From positions 1 to 59,215 of the forward strand of contig CAMJQS010000002.1 in the NCBI GenBank assembly GCA_946408105.1: 59,215 nucleotides of DNA, given 5' to 3'. Below, in pieces: positions 8,576 to 19,642 of the stretch. The notes below the pieces were generated by a model, which was not told the origin of the DNA, did no database searches, and worked only from the letters and a program-made list of their open reading frames with translations. This DNA is from an uncultured Selenomonadales bacterium. GTDB taxonomy: Bacteria > Bacillota > Negativicutes > Selenomonadales > Selenomonadaceae. Made by a program: the position numbers and the translations under genes. Numbering within the stretch: the stretch's first letter is position 1; each line of letters starts with the position of its first letter.

Positions 8576-9777
8576 GCGACAAGACGCAAGCGATTTTCAC
8601 GGGCGACCGCTGCCTGTCGTGCACGTCGTGCATGGCCAACTGCCCGGTCATGGCGGCGATTAAAGATTATCGCGGGCCGAAACTCGTCGGGCCTGCGCAC
8701 GGGCGAATGCATTTTTCTCAAGAGGACGTCGAAGCGACTTTGGAATTTTGCTCCAACTGCAAGAGCTGCGACAGGGCGTGTCCGTCGGGCGTGGCGGTCT
8801 CCACGCTCAACATGCTAAAGCGCGCAGAATTTTATAAAACTCATCCGCACACGCAGGCCGAAGACATGATTGCTCACGGCGAGCGCGCAGGCAAAATGGT
8901 TCGCAAAATTCCGTTCGGCGCGACGTTCGCAAATATCGGAATGAGTATCGGGAAAGCTTTGAACATTTTCGACAAACTCGGCCTTGCGGGCGAACGAAAT
9001 ATGCCCGCTTACGCCTCCGACCCGTTCAAAGAATTTTTCCCGCGAATCAAACAGACGGCCGCCGACAAAAAAGTTGTGCTGTTCACGGGCTGCTACATAA
9101 ACGACAACGAGCCGCACGTCGGCGAAGCTTTTGTCAAAGTCATGAACGCGAACGGCTATGAAGTTTTAATCGACAAAGAATTTAATTGTTGCGGGTCGCC
9201 GCTGGTCGTCACGGGCTACTTGGACGAGGCTAAACAGCACGCCGACAACAACGCCGCAAGAATTTTGGAATGGAAGAAAAAAAATATTCCCGTCGTCACT
9301 CCTTGCACGAGCTGTTCGCTGATGTTGAAGGAAGAGTATCACGAACTTTTCGGCGAAGAAAAATTTCACGAGGCGGCTCAAAATGTTTTCGACGCCTTCG
9401 AGTTCTTGGAAATTCTTCAGGAGCGCGGCGAGTTCAACGACAACTTGAAACCGATTAATCAAAAATTTTTGTATCACGTGCCCTGCCATTTGAAGTCGCA
9501 AGCAATCGGACTGCCCGCCGCGAACATTTTGGAAGAGGCGGGCGCAAAAGTTCAGACGGCCGACGCGGGCTGCTGCGGCATTTCCGGCAATTACGGCTTC
9601 CGCAAAGACAAGTACGAAATTTCCATGAAGATTGGCGCGAAACTTTTCGAGCGCGTCAAGAAAAAAGACTTCGACAAAGTTATCAGCGACTGCGGCACGT
9701 GTCGAATGCAAATTCATCACGGTTCGGGAATCAAGCCCTGCCACCCGATTGAAATTTTGGCGGCAGCATATGGTTAA
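8572..9777 (+). CDS. glpC: Anaerobic glycerol-3-phosphate dehydrogenase subunit C
   Basis: CLSCTSCMANCPV / CSNCKSCDRACPSGV ferredoxin motifs plus two CCG domains. Confidence 0.95.
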   Translation: MSDKTQAIFTGDRCLSCTSCMANCPVMAAIKDYRGPKLVGPAHGRMHFSQEDVEATLEFCSNCKSCDRACPSGVAVSTLNMLKRAEFYKTHPHTQAEDMIAHGERAGKMVRKIPFGATFANIGMSIGKALNIFDKLGLAGERNMPAYASDPFKEFFPRIKQTAADKKVVLFTGCYINDNEPHVGEAFVKVMNANGYEVLIDKEFNCCGSPLVVTGYLDEAKQHADNNAARILEWKKKNIPVVTPCTSCSLMLKEEYHELFGEEKFHEAAQNVFDAFEFLEILQERGEFNDNLKPINQKFLYHVPCHLKSQAIGLPAANILEEAGAKVQTADAGCCGISGNYGFRKDKYEISMKIGAKLFERVKKKDFDKVISDCGTCRMQIHHGSGIKPCHPIEILAAAYG

Positions 9778-9784
9778 GGGACAA

Positions 9785-9896
9785 GAGGCCGTCATGGATG
9801 ACGGCCTGCCCGCGCAATGAGCGTGACGCGAATTCTGCGGGCACGCCCTTTTCTTTGCTTACTTTCTTTTGGGCGCTGCAAAAGAAAGTAAGATTA
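9785..9896 (+). repeat. Dispersed structured intergenic repeat, copy 1
   Basis: aggccgtcatggatgacggcct hairpin, gcccgc...gcgggc stem, cttactttcttttg/caaaagaaagtaag 14-bp stem; shared with 33178-33348 and 38355-38513. Confidence 0.85.
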
Positions 9897-9981
9897 AACC
9901 GCAAAGAGAAAGTAAATCCTTAACACAAAACCAAAAGGGCTAAAGACTTTTTAAATACGCCAAAGGAATGAGGAATGAGAG

Positions 9982-10464
9982 ATGAAAATTTTTTTCACGG
10001 CGATTTTGGCAACGTTTTTATTTCTGACAAATGTCGCGTCCGCCGAAGTCGAAATCAATCGCGCCGAATTGATTCAACGTGCGCTCGACGTTCAAAAAAA
10101 TGCCTACGCGCCGTATTCAAATTTCAAAGTGGCGGCGGCGGTGTTGTGTTCGTCGGGAAAAATTTACACGGGTGTTAATGTCGAAAACGCTGACTACACC
10201 GCAGGAATTTGCGCCATACGCAATGCAATCTTTCACGCGATATCCGAAGGCGAACACCAAATTTGCGCGGTAGCGACCGTCGGCGGAGCAAACGGCGTCA
10301 ACAAGGATTATTGTCCGCCGGGCGGAGCATGTCGGCAAGTCATGCGCGAATTTTCCAATCCGAAAAAACTTTTGATTATCATGGCAAAGACGCCGAACGA
10401 TTATATCGAAAAGACGCTCGAAGAACTTTTGCCAATGAGTTTCGGGCCCGATAACTTGAATTGA
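9982..10464 (+). CDS. Exported cytidine-deaminase-fold protein with degenerate active site
   Basis: Signal peptide MKIFFTAILATFLFLTNVASA then CDA fold (YAPYSNFKVAAAVLCSSGKIYTGVNVENADYTAGICAIRNAIFHAISEGE...CPPGGACRQVMREF); CAE is CAI and PCGAC is PGGAC. Confidence 0.85.
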   Translation: MKIFFTAILATFLFLTNVASAEVEINRAELIQRALDVQKNAYAPYSNFKVAAAVLCSSGKIYTGVNVENADYTAGICAIRNAIFHAISEGEHQICAVATVGGANGVNKDYCPPGGACRQVMREFSNPKKLLIIMAKTPNDYIEKTLEELLPMSFGPDNLN

Positions 10465-10533
10465 TTGGGAGGTGATGTGGAAGAAAAATTTTTCGTGGTA
10501 AAGCGTTTCAAAATTTTTGGGAGGGATTTTTGA

Positions 10534-12030
<1,497 letters not shown>

Positions 12031-12099
12031 AATTTTTTTGCCCGAAAAATTTTTGGGACGGGAAATTTTCGCTTCCCGTCCCTTGAGGAGGTATTATTC

Positions 12100-12825
12100 A
12101 TGGATAATTTGTTCGGCGAATTTATGGGCACAATGGTTCTTATCGTCTTCGGTGCAGGCGTCTGCGCGAACATGACGCTGACGAAATCCAAAGGACAGGG
12201 CGCGGGCTGGATTTGCATAGCGTTCGGCTGGGGCTTCGCGGTCACGCTCGGCGTCTTCACTGCCACGACGCTCGGTGCTCCTCAAGGCGATTTAAATCCT
12301 GCCGTCACGCTCGCGAAGACGATGGTCGGCATTTACACGCCCGCACAATTTTTGGCGACGTCCGCCGCGCAACTCGTCGGCGCAATTCTCGGCGCGGCTA
12401 TCGTTTGGCTTGCTTATCTTCCGCACTGGGCAGAGACTGAAGACCCCGCCGCCAAGCTCGGTGTCTTCGCGACGGGTCCCGCCATTCGCAGCCCGATTGC
12501 AAACTTCCTCACCGAAGCTATCGCGACGTTCTTCCTCATGTTCGTTATCTGGATGATTTTCGGCAAACCCGTCGGCGCACTTCCTCCGGGAGTCGGGCCT
12601 TACTTGGTCGGCATTTTGATTGTTGCTTTGGGCTTGTCGCTCGGCGGCCCCACGGGTTACGCGATGAATCCCGCCCGTGACCTCGGCCCGCGCATTGCTC
12701 ATGCCATTCTGCCCATTGCCGGCAAGGGCGGCTCCGATTGGGGCTATGCTTGGGTTCCGATTGCAGGTCCGTTCGCCGGTGCTGCTGCAGCTTATGTTGT
12801 CGCTTCGGTCGGCGGTGCCTTGTAA
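12100..12825 (+). CDS. glpF: Glycerol uptake facilitator (MIP/aquaporin)
   Basis: Two NPA motifs (DLNPAVTLAKT, AMNPARDLGPR); adjacent to glpK. Confidence 0.96.
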   Translation: MDNLFGEFMGTMVLIVFGAGVCANMTLTKSKGQGAGWICIAFGWGFAVTLGVFTATTLGAPQGDLNPAVTLAKTMVGIYTPAQFLATSAAQLVGAILGAAIVWLAYLPHWAETEDPAAKLGVFATGPAIRSPIANFLTEAIATFFLMFVIWMIFGKPVGALPPGVGPYLVGILIVALGLSLGGPTGYAMNPARDLGPRIAHAILPIAGKGGSDWGYAWVPIAGPFAGAAAAYVVASVGGAL

Positions 12826-12850
12826 AAATATTTTTCTTGACCAAAAAAAG

Positions 12851-12880
12851 TCGGGAGCTTTTCGGGCTCTCGATTTTTTT
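12851..12880 (+). terminator. Rho-independent terminator after glpF
   Basis: tcgggagc-ttttcggg-ctctcga stem followed by T-tract. Confidence 0.8.
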
Positions 12881-12922
12881 TGAGCGGCGAACTTAAATTG
12901 TCAAAAAATTTTTGATTGATTG

Positions 12923-12952
12923 TTGCAACTTTGCCCGTGAGTGTGTTAAAAT
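12923..12952 (+). promoter_or_regulatory. Putative promoter of fba
   Basis: TTGCAA, 18-nt spacer, TAAAAT. Confidence 0.5.
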
Positions 12953-13017
12953 GCAACTGTTTTTTAAAGGGGCGCAAGCCCGCGAATCTGTGTAAAATTT
13001 TTGGGGAGGTAGTTTAA

Positions 13018-14019
13018 ATGCCGTTAATCACAACAAAAGCAATGTTCAAGAAGGCTCACGAAGGCGGCTTCGCTATCGGCGCGTTCAACGTCAACAACAT
13101 GGAAATCGTTCAGGGCATCACCGGTGCCGCTGCCGAACTTCAATCGCCTGTCATTCTCCAGTGCTCCGCCGGCGCAAGAAAATATGCGAACCATCAATAT
13201 CTCGTTCACCTCGTCCGCGCGGCTCTCGAAGTCAGCGACATTCCGATTGCTCTGCACCTCGACCACGGCCCCGACTTCGCAACCTGCAAATCCTGCATCG
13301 ACGGCGGCTTCACTTCCGTTATGTTCGACGGCTCGCACTATTCCTTCGCGGAAAACATTGAGAAGACCAAAGAAGTTGTCGAATACGCGCACGCTCACGG
13401 CGTAGTTGTCGAAGCCGAACTCGGCCAGCTCGCAGGCGTTGAAGACGACGTTTCCGTTGACGCCGACAAAGCTCACTACACCAAACCCGAAGAAGTTTTC
13501 GAGTTCGTCGAAAAGACCGGCTGCGACTCTTTGGCTATCGCTATCGGCACCAGCCACGGCGCATTCAAATTCACGCCCGAACAGTGCACCCGCAACCCCG
13601 AAACCGGCGTGCTTGAACCGCCCGAACTGCGCTTCGACATTCTTGCCGAAATCGAAAAGAAAATCCCCGGCTTCCCGATTGTTCTCCACGGCGCAAGCTC
13701 CGTCATTCCCAAATACGTCAAAATCATCAACGACAACGGCGGCAACCTCAAAGACGCTGTCGGCATTCCCGAAGCACAACTGCGCAAAGCGGCAAAATCG
13801 GCTGTCTGCAAAATCAACATCGACTCCGACCTGCGCCTCGCGTTGACTGCGGGTATCCGTGAACACTTCGTGCAACACCCCGAACACTTTGACCCGCGCC
13901 AGTACCTCGCACCCGGCCGCGCGTACATCAAAGAACTCGTCGAGCACAAGATTAAAGAAGTTCTCGGCTCCGACGGCAGTGCACCCGCCATCATGGAACT
14001 TGCAAAAGAACTCAAATAA
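13018..14019 (+). CDS. fba: Class II fructose-bisphosphate aldolase
   Basis: AFNVNNMEIVQGI...; LHLDHGPDFATCKSCIDGGFTSVMFDGSHY; EAELGQLAG; strongly biased codon usage. Confidence 0.95.
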   Translation: MPLITTKAMFKKAHEGGFAIGAFNVNNMEIVQGITGAAAELQSPVILQCSAGARKYANHQYLVHLVRAALEVSDIPIALHLDHGPDFATCKSCIDGGFTSVMFDGSHYSFAENIEKTKEVVEYAHAHGVVVEAELGQLAGVEDDVSVDADKAHYTKPEEVFEFVEKTGCDSLAIAIGTSHGAFKFTPEQCTRNPETGVLEPPELRFDILAEIEKKIPGFPIVLHGASSVIPKYVKIINDNGGNLKDAVGIPEAQLRKAAKSAVCKINIDSDLRLALTAGIREHFVQHPEHFDPRQYLAPGRAYIKELVEHKIKEVLGSDGSAPAIMELAKELK

Positions 14020-14043
14020 TTTTTTACTCGTCTTGAAACAAAT

Positions 14044-14077
14044 AAACCGCTCTCAACTTTTGAGGGCGGTTTTGTTT
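14044..14077 (+). terminator. Rho-independent terminator after fba
   Basis: aaccgctctcaa-ctt-ttgagggcggtt then ttgttttt. Confidence 0.85.
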
Positions 14078-14144
14078 TTGAAAAATTTTTTAGCTTTGTC
14101 CCTGAAACGAAATAATCCGCTTGCGCGGAAATGTTTTTCAAATT

Positions 14145-14220
<76 letters not shown>

Positions 14221-14272
14221 GTGACGCGGCATATATTAAACCATTTGCCGCACGTTGTCAAGGAAAAGAATT

Positions 14273-15658
14273 TTAAATTTCCGCAGGGTCGTCGAAGCCG
14301 ATAAACCACGTGGCGATAAAGCCGACGACGTAAGACGTGACGAGCCCCGCAAAGTAAACGGGAATGTTATTCGTGGTGGCGGCCAGCGGCAAACCCGAAA
14401 TGCCGAGTGTCGCCGCGCCGACCGTGAACGACGCCACGACCGCTCCACCGAACGCCCCGCCGATACACGCGCCGATAAACGGTTTGAACAGCGGGAAAGT
14501 CACGCCGTAAATCAGCGGCTCGCCCACGCCCATCATGCCGACGGGAAGTGCCGAGGCGATTGTCTTCTTTAAAAATTTGTTTTTCGTTTTGAAGTAAACC
14601 GCGATTGACGCGCCGACTTGACCCGCGCCCGCCATCGCCAAAATCGGCAACAAAATCGTAACGCCGAATTGAGCAATTAAATCGACGTGAATCGGTGTCA
14701 TCGCCTGATGAATTCCGAGCATGACCAGCGGCAACCATACGCCCGCCAAAATGAATCCGACGAACGCGCCGCCCGATTGAATTGCAGTGGTGGCCGCCGC
14801 GCCGATTGCGTCCGACAACGCGCCGCCAATCGGTTGCAGAACCAAGACGGCTGCCGCGCCCGCGATTAAAACCGTCACGAGCGGCGTTAAAAATAAATCG
14901 AACATTTCGGGAATAAGTTTATGCAATTTTTCTTCGAGCCACGAGGCAAACGCCGCGACGATTATAACCGAGATGACACCGCCGCGACCCGGGACAAACG
15001 GCGTGTTAAAAATGCTTATATCGGCAAGCGCGGGATGAGTCATCAACGCCGCCAAAACTCCGCCGATAATCGGAGTGCCGCCGAAAATTTTTGACGCATT
15101 CAAACCGATAAACAAATTCATTCCCCAAAAGACCGCGTTGCCCGCGACCATTGCAAGCTGAATTCCTTTTTCGTTTGCGAGCGCGGGAGAAATTTTTATC
15201 ATGCAACTGACGATGCCCGTTATCAGACCGCAGGCAATGAAGCCGGGAATCAGCGGCGTGAAGATGCCGGAAATTTTTTTGAAGAACAATTTTATCGGCG
15301 TGGCATTTTGCTTGCGAAATTTTTCGTGGAGAGCTTTTGCGTCACCGATTTTAACTTCGCCGACTTTGACGGTGTTTGTCGCCTCCAAAATTTTGTTGAC
15401 CGCGTTGGTTACGGTCGTGGCTCTGCCCACGCCGAGGATAACTTGAACTTCATCGCCGTCCTCGTTGACGCCAAACACGCCGTCGATTTTTTTCAAGGCT
15501 TCAATCATGTAATCGTTTTTTTCAATCAGTCGCAGGCGCAAACGTGTCATGCAGTTCGTCGCTTGAATCACGTTGGAATAAAGGACGTTGCCCGTGCCGC
15601 CGACCGTGTTCAAAATATTTTTCGCAAGCTCGTCAGTGTTAATTTTAATCGTCTCCAA
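14273..15658 (-). CDS. PTS transporter subunit EIIBC (glucose/sucrose/MurNAc superfamily)
   Basis: N-terminal EIIB NCMTRLRLRL motif; EIIC GHQAMTPI-like GIHQAMTPIHVDL and MGVGEPLIYGV; no EIIA domain. Confidence 0.9.
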   Translation of the reverse strand: METIKINTDELAKNILNTVGGTGNVLYSNVIQATNCMTRLRLRLIEKNDYMIEALKKIDGVFGVNEDGDEVQVILGVGRATTVTNAVNKILEATNTVKVGEVKIGDAKALHEKFRKQNATPIKLFFKKISGIFTPLIPGFIACGLITGIVSCMIKISPALANEKGIQLAMVAGNAVFWGMNLFIGLNASKIFGGTPIIGGVLAALMTHPALADISIFNTPFVPGRGGVISVIIVAAFASWLEEKLHKLIPEMFDLFLTPLVTVLIAGAAAVLVLQPIGGALSDAIGAAATTAIQSGGAFVGFILAGVWLPLVMLGIHQAMTPIHVDLIAQFGVTILLPILAMAGAGQVGASIAVYFKTKNKFLKKTIASALPVGMMGVGEPLIYGVTFPLFKPFIGACIGGAFGGAVVASFTVGAATLGISGLPLAATTNNIPVYFAGLVTSYVVGFIATWFIGFDDPAEI

Positions 15659-16252
15659 TCAATAGAACGGCTCGAAGTATCCCCAACGCACGCGGGCACC
15701 GTAATAGGAGCCGGGCGTTTCGTCATAAGTCACGCAGAAGCGATAGTAAACGTCCGCGCCGATGTTGTCGTCGATTTGCGGGTCGAAAACGTATTCCACG
15801 CCGTCAACGGCAATGACGCACCAGATGTGGCCGGTGTAGCCGCCGTTGGCGCGCGCCGTCTGCCCGTAGACCGTGTAGCAGTTCAAACCGATTGCCCTCG
15901 TCAACGCGGCGAACGCGCAAGAATAATCGTCGCAGGCTCCGACGTGCCCGACCAACATTCCGTAAGCGCGAGCCGTGCCGTTGTCTTCGGGAAAATCCAA
16001 TCGCAAAACGTTGTCGCCGTAGCTGCAGGTGTCGACGAGGTAATCGTAGCACGCGCGAACTTTTTGATAAGTCGTCATGTTTTCCGTCGTGATTTGATTC
16101 AGCGTCTGCCAAACAATTTCGTCGCAATAATCTGCGCCCGTCGACGTCGGATAAAGTGCGGCGTTGTTCAAAATATATTCGGCGTCCGCAGCTTTGACCG
16201 AGCCCGTCATCAAAATTAAAATCGCCGCGAAGGTTAATAAAAATTTTTTCAT
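15659..16252 (-). CDS. Exported transglutaminase-like cysteine protease/peptidase fold protein
   Basis: Signal peptide; HVGACDDYSCAFAALTRAIGL...GHIWCVIAVDGVEYVFDPQID (C-H-D triad). Confidence 0.8.
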   Translation of the reverse strand: MKKFLLTFAAILILMTGSVKAADAEYILNNAALYPTSTGADYCDEIVWQTLNQITTENMTTYQKVRACYDYLVDTCSYGDNVLRLDFPEDNGTARAYGMLVGHVGACDDYSCAFAALTRAIGLNCYTVYGQTARANGGYTGHIWCVIAVDGVEYVFDPQIDDNIGADVYYRFCVTYDETPGSYYGARVRWGYFEPFY

Positions 16253-17178
16253 TGCTTATTCTCCAACCATTCGCTCCAAGGCAAACCGATTTGTTCGGCG
16301 CGCGTCCCTTGAACGAATTCATAAAACAGCCGAATTTTTTTTGCGCGGTCGCGAGCCATTTTTGCGTTCCAGTCGTCGCCTTCGGGCTCAAGCAAAAGAT
16401 TCGAGCCGCCCAAAAGATATTGCCGCTTGCAAATTTCTTCCAACGCCACGTCGGGATTTTTCATGATGTCGTACATGACAAGGAAGGTCGTCGTGCGCCC
16501 GTGGCCGGCCTGGCAGTGGAAGTGCAGCCAAGAATTTTCGGGAAGGTTTGCGACGAAAAGTATAAAGTCGTCGACGATTTCGGGCGCGGGGAATTGCATG
16601 TCGGCCGCCGCGAATCTTCTGTAGTCGAAGCCGATTTTTTCTGCGGCGTCTCGTTCGGTCTGCACCACGCGCGGAATAATTTTAATCGGCTTGAGGCGTT
16701 TGGTGTCGGCGTTGCCCAGCGGCGTGAAAATCGTATCGACGCCGCGAAGATTTTTCAGCTGTTCGCGTTCAATCTTTTCGACCTCGGCAGAATTTTTCCC
16801 GGCGTTGGCGGCGTTGTGTTTGATGTAAAAACTTACGGGCAAAGAGTTCGCGAAGCCGTGACTTTCTTGGCGCAAGTCAATCAAAAAAATTTTTGCGTCG
16901 GGCTCGCGCGTGTGAATTTTATCGTAAAGTTCGGGCAGGGCGACCAAAGACGGTTGAGTGCCGGCCGAAGCGTGAAGACTTTCCATGCCTTGCCGCGTCG
17001 GTTCCTTCCCGCGAACAGGATTTTTCCAAGCGTCCGTCATCAGCCGAAAATTTTTGAGGCCGTCGGAAGCAGCTCCGTCGAGCCGCCACGTCCCGTCAAT
17101 TTTTTTTGCATTCGCCGCAGAAAAAATCGACGCGCCAAAAAAAATAATCAGCACGCCGAGAAAAATCTTCCTGAACAA
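16249..17178 (-). CDS. Exported protein-tyrosine-phosphatase-like (cysteine) phytase
   Basis: Signal peptide; P-loop HCQAGHGRTTTF as in PTP-like inositol polyphosphatases; IDGTWRLDG, FLIDLRQESHGF. Confidence 0.88.
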   Translation of the reverse strand: MFRKIFLGVLIIFFGASIFSAANAKKIDGTWRLDGAASDGLKNFRLMTDAWKNPVRGKEPTRQGMESLHASAGTQPSLVALPELYDKIHTREPDAKIFLIDLRQESHGFANSLPVSFYIKHNAANAGKNSAEVEKIEREQLKNLRGVDTIFTPLGNADTKRLKPIKIIPRVVQTERDAAEKIGFDYRRFAAADMQFPAPEIVDDFILFVANLPENSWLHFHCQAGHGRTTTFLVMYDIMKNPDVALEEICKRQYLLGGSNLLLEPEGDDWNAKMARDRAKKIRLFYEFVQGTRAEQIGLPWSEWLENKQ

Positions 17179-17240
17179 AACTTTTCACTCCCAAAAAATT
17201 TTTCAGCTTATTTTAATTTATCGCCTTGATTTGGTCAAGT

Positions 17241-19439
17241 TCAATCGGTCGTCAACGGGTCGATGTCAATCAAAACGTCTTCGCGCTTGTGAAGTTCGTG
17301 CGCTCGCAAAAAATTTCTCACGGCCGACAAGTCCGCCGAACCAATCAGCAAAACGAAACGATAAATGCCGCGCAAGTTTGAAATGGCGGCGGGAATCACT
17401 CCGAAAATTTCTTGACGCGCCGAAGAATTTTTGACGACCTCCTCGCTGAAGGCGGTGTGAATTTTTTTTGCGAAGTCTTTGGCCTTGGTCTCGTTGGCGT
17501 TCATGAAAATCAATTTGACCAGACGACAGAACGGCGGAAAAAAATTTTCTTCGCGCTGGGAAATTTCGTTGGCGAAAAATTTTTCGTAGTCTTGCGCGCA
17601 ACCGAAACGAATCGCCGCGGCGTTCACGTCGTAGGCCTGCACGATGACTTTGCCCGGCAAGTCCGCGCGACCCGCCCGACCCGCCGCCTGCGTTATCAGC
17701 GTGAAACAATTTTCCGCCGCCCGAAAGTTCGAAAAGCTCAAAGCCGCGTCCGCGCTCAACACGCCGACCGCCGTCACGCCGCTGATGTCGTGGCCTTTGG
17801 CGACCATTTGCGTGCCGAACAAAATATCTGCCTCGTGCGCCGCGAACGCGTCCAAAATTTTTTTGTGGCCGAACTTGCCGCCCGTCGAGTCTCTGTCCAT
17901 GCGCAAAATTTTTGCGTCGGGAAAAAATTTTTTCAACGCCGCTTCCAATTTCTCCGTGCCCGTTCCCAAAAATTTTATTCGACGTGAGCCGCAAACGGGA
18001 CAGACCGTCGGCGGCTCCGAAACAATTTCGCAACGATGACAAAGTAATTTTCCGTCCGCGTGATAAGTCATGGGCAGGCCGCAATCGGGACACTTGGCAA
18101 CCTCGCCGCACGACCTGCACATAACGACCGTCGACCAGCCCCGCCGATTCAAAAGCAGTATCGCCTGATTTTTTTCCGCCAAAGTTTTTTTCAGCAGCTC
18201 GACCAACGCGCGACTCAAGACCGAATTATTTCCCGCATAAAGTTCGCCGCGCATGTCCGCGCATTTCACTTCGGGCAAGGGATTGTTCAAAACTCGTCGC
18301 GACATTTTTAAAAGAATGAGTTCGCCCTGCTTCGCGCGATAAAAATTTTCCAAGCTCGGTGTCGCTGAACCGAAAACGATTGCCGCTTCGTGAAACTTTG
18401 CAAACTCTTCGGCGACGATGCGTCCGTGGTAGCGCGGCGAATTTTTGTCTTGCTTGTAAGAATTGTCTTGCTCCTCGTCGACGACAATCAGCCCGACGTT
18501 TTCTATCGGCGTGAACAGAGCCGACCGCGCTCCGATTACAATTCCGACCTCGCCGTTTCTGATTCGGTGGAAAGTTTCGCTGCGCTCCTCAACGCTCAAG
18601 CGGCTGTGAATGACCGCAACGTCCGCGAAGTGCGCTTTAAAATTCGTGACGATTTGGCTCGTCAAAGCGATTTCGGGAACCAAAATTATCGCGCGCCGCC
18701 CCAGTTGCCGAATGATTTTTGTCAGCTCGATGTAAACTTGCGTCTTGCCCGAACCCGTCACGCCGTGCAGCAAAAATCCTTGGAACCTTCGCGCCGCCAA
18801 AAATTTTTCCACCGCCGCAACCGCCGCCGATTGTTCTGCTGTCAGCTCAAAAGTTTTCGGCACGGATTTTATCAGCGAATAACTGTCGCGCAAAACTCTT
18901 CGTTGCTCGACCTCGACGAAGCCCGCCTCGATTAAAATTTTAATCGTCGCCGAAGAAAAATTTTTTGATTTTAAATCTGCCGCCCGAATTTCTCCGTGCT
19001 CCTCCAAAAATTTTAAAATCTTCAGTTGCGCGGGCTTGTTTGAAAAATTTTTTGCGTCGAAAGTTTTTGTGAGCTTGTAAAATTTTTTAAAGCGCACGGA
19101 AATTTTTTTGCCGCGCCGCCCCGGCATGAACAGAGCCATCGCCGCCGACAGCGGGCACAAATAAAATTCCGACAGCCAACGCGCCGCGCTCATCATCTCC
19201 GGCGTGAACCACGGCTCCTCGTCGATTGCGTCGATTATTTCTTTCAACTCGAACTCAAATTTTCTCGCGTCGTCGACTTCATAAATTTTCATTACGAAGC
19301 CGTCAAACTTTTTCGCGCCGAACGAGACAATCACTCGCCAGCCCGCCGACAAAAATTTTAAACGTTCGGGCACGCGGTAAGTAAAATTTTTTCGGACGCT
19401 GTTGGCCGTGACGTTCACGCACACTTCAGCGATTATCAT
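17241..19439 (-). CDS. priA: Primosomal protein N' (helicase)
   Basis: LLHGVTGSGKTQVYIEL, VDEEQDNSYKQD, CRSCGEVAKCPDCGLPMTYH...CHRCEIVSEPPTVCPVCGS zinc binding, GTQMVAKGHD. Confidence 0.96.
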   Translation of the reverse strand: MIIAEVCVNVTANSVRKNFTYRVPERLKFLSAGWRVIVSFGAKKFDGFVMKIYEVDDARKFEFELKEIIDAIDEEPWFTPEMMSAARWLSEFYLCPLSAAMALFMPGRRGKKISVRFKKFYKLTKTFDAKNFSNKPAQLKILKFLEEHGEIRAADLKSKNFSSATIKILIEAGFVEVEQRRVLRDSYSLIKSVPKTFELTAEQSAAVAAVEKFLAARRFQGFLLHGVTGSGKTQVYIELTKIIRQLGRRAIILVPEIALTSQIVTNFKAHFADVAVIHSRLSVEERSETFHRIRNGEVGIVIGARSALFTPIENVGLIVVDEEQDNSYKQDKNSPRYHGRIVAEEFAKFHEAAIVFGSATPSLENFYRAKQGELILLKMSRRVLNNPLPEVKCADMRGELYAGNNSVLSRALVELLKKTLAEKNQAILLLNRRGWSTVVMCRSCGEVAKCPDCGLPMTYHADGKLLCHRCEIVSEPPTVCPVCGSRRIKFLGTGTEKLEAALKKFFPDAKILRMDRDSTGGKFGHKKILDAFAAHEADILFGTQMVAKGHDISGVTAVGVLSADAALSFSNFRAAENCFTLITQAAGRAGRADLPGKVIVQAYDVNAAAIRFGCAQDYEKFFANEISQREENFFPPFCRLVKLIFMNANETKAKDFAKKIHTAFSEEVVKNSSARQEIFGVIPAAISNLRGIYRFVLLIGSADLSAVRNFLRAHELHKREDVLIDIDPLTTD

Positions 19440-19642
19440 TCGGCTGCTCCCCGTCGAAAAATTTGCCCGATATAAAACGCGCTCACGTCAACCGGTCGAT
19501 AATTTTTTCTTGCGATAAAGTTCTCGTAAGTTTGAACGTCGGAGCCGATGACTTCCAATTTTCTGCACCACTTCACGATATGGAAAAGTCTTTGCAAATC
19601 CGCTTGTCTACCTCGCATAAAGCAACACCTCATCCTTTGCAA
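19436..19642 (-). pseudogene. Truncated HepT-like (HEPN/DUF86) remnant
   Basis: RGRQADLQRLFHIVKWCRKLEVIGSDVQTYENFIARKNYRPVDVSAFYIGQIFRRGAAE; about 60 aa versus the usual 110 or more, ends at the priA start; lacks the C-terminal RxnHxY region. Confidence 0.6.

Noticed and set aside
12903-12960. Riboswitch-like leader upstream of fba
   Set aside because: Only a short promoter-like region and RBS seen; no recognised aptamer fold.
13024-13947. 307-aa minus ORF
   Set aside because: Antisense shadow of fba, produced by its strong codon bias.
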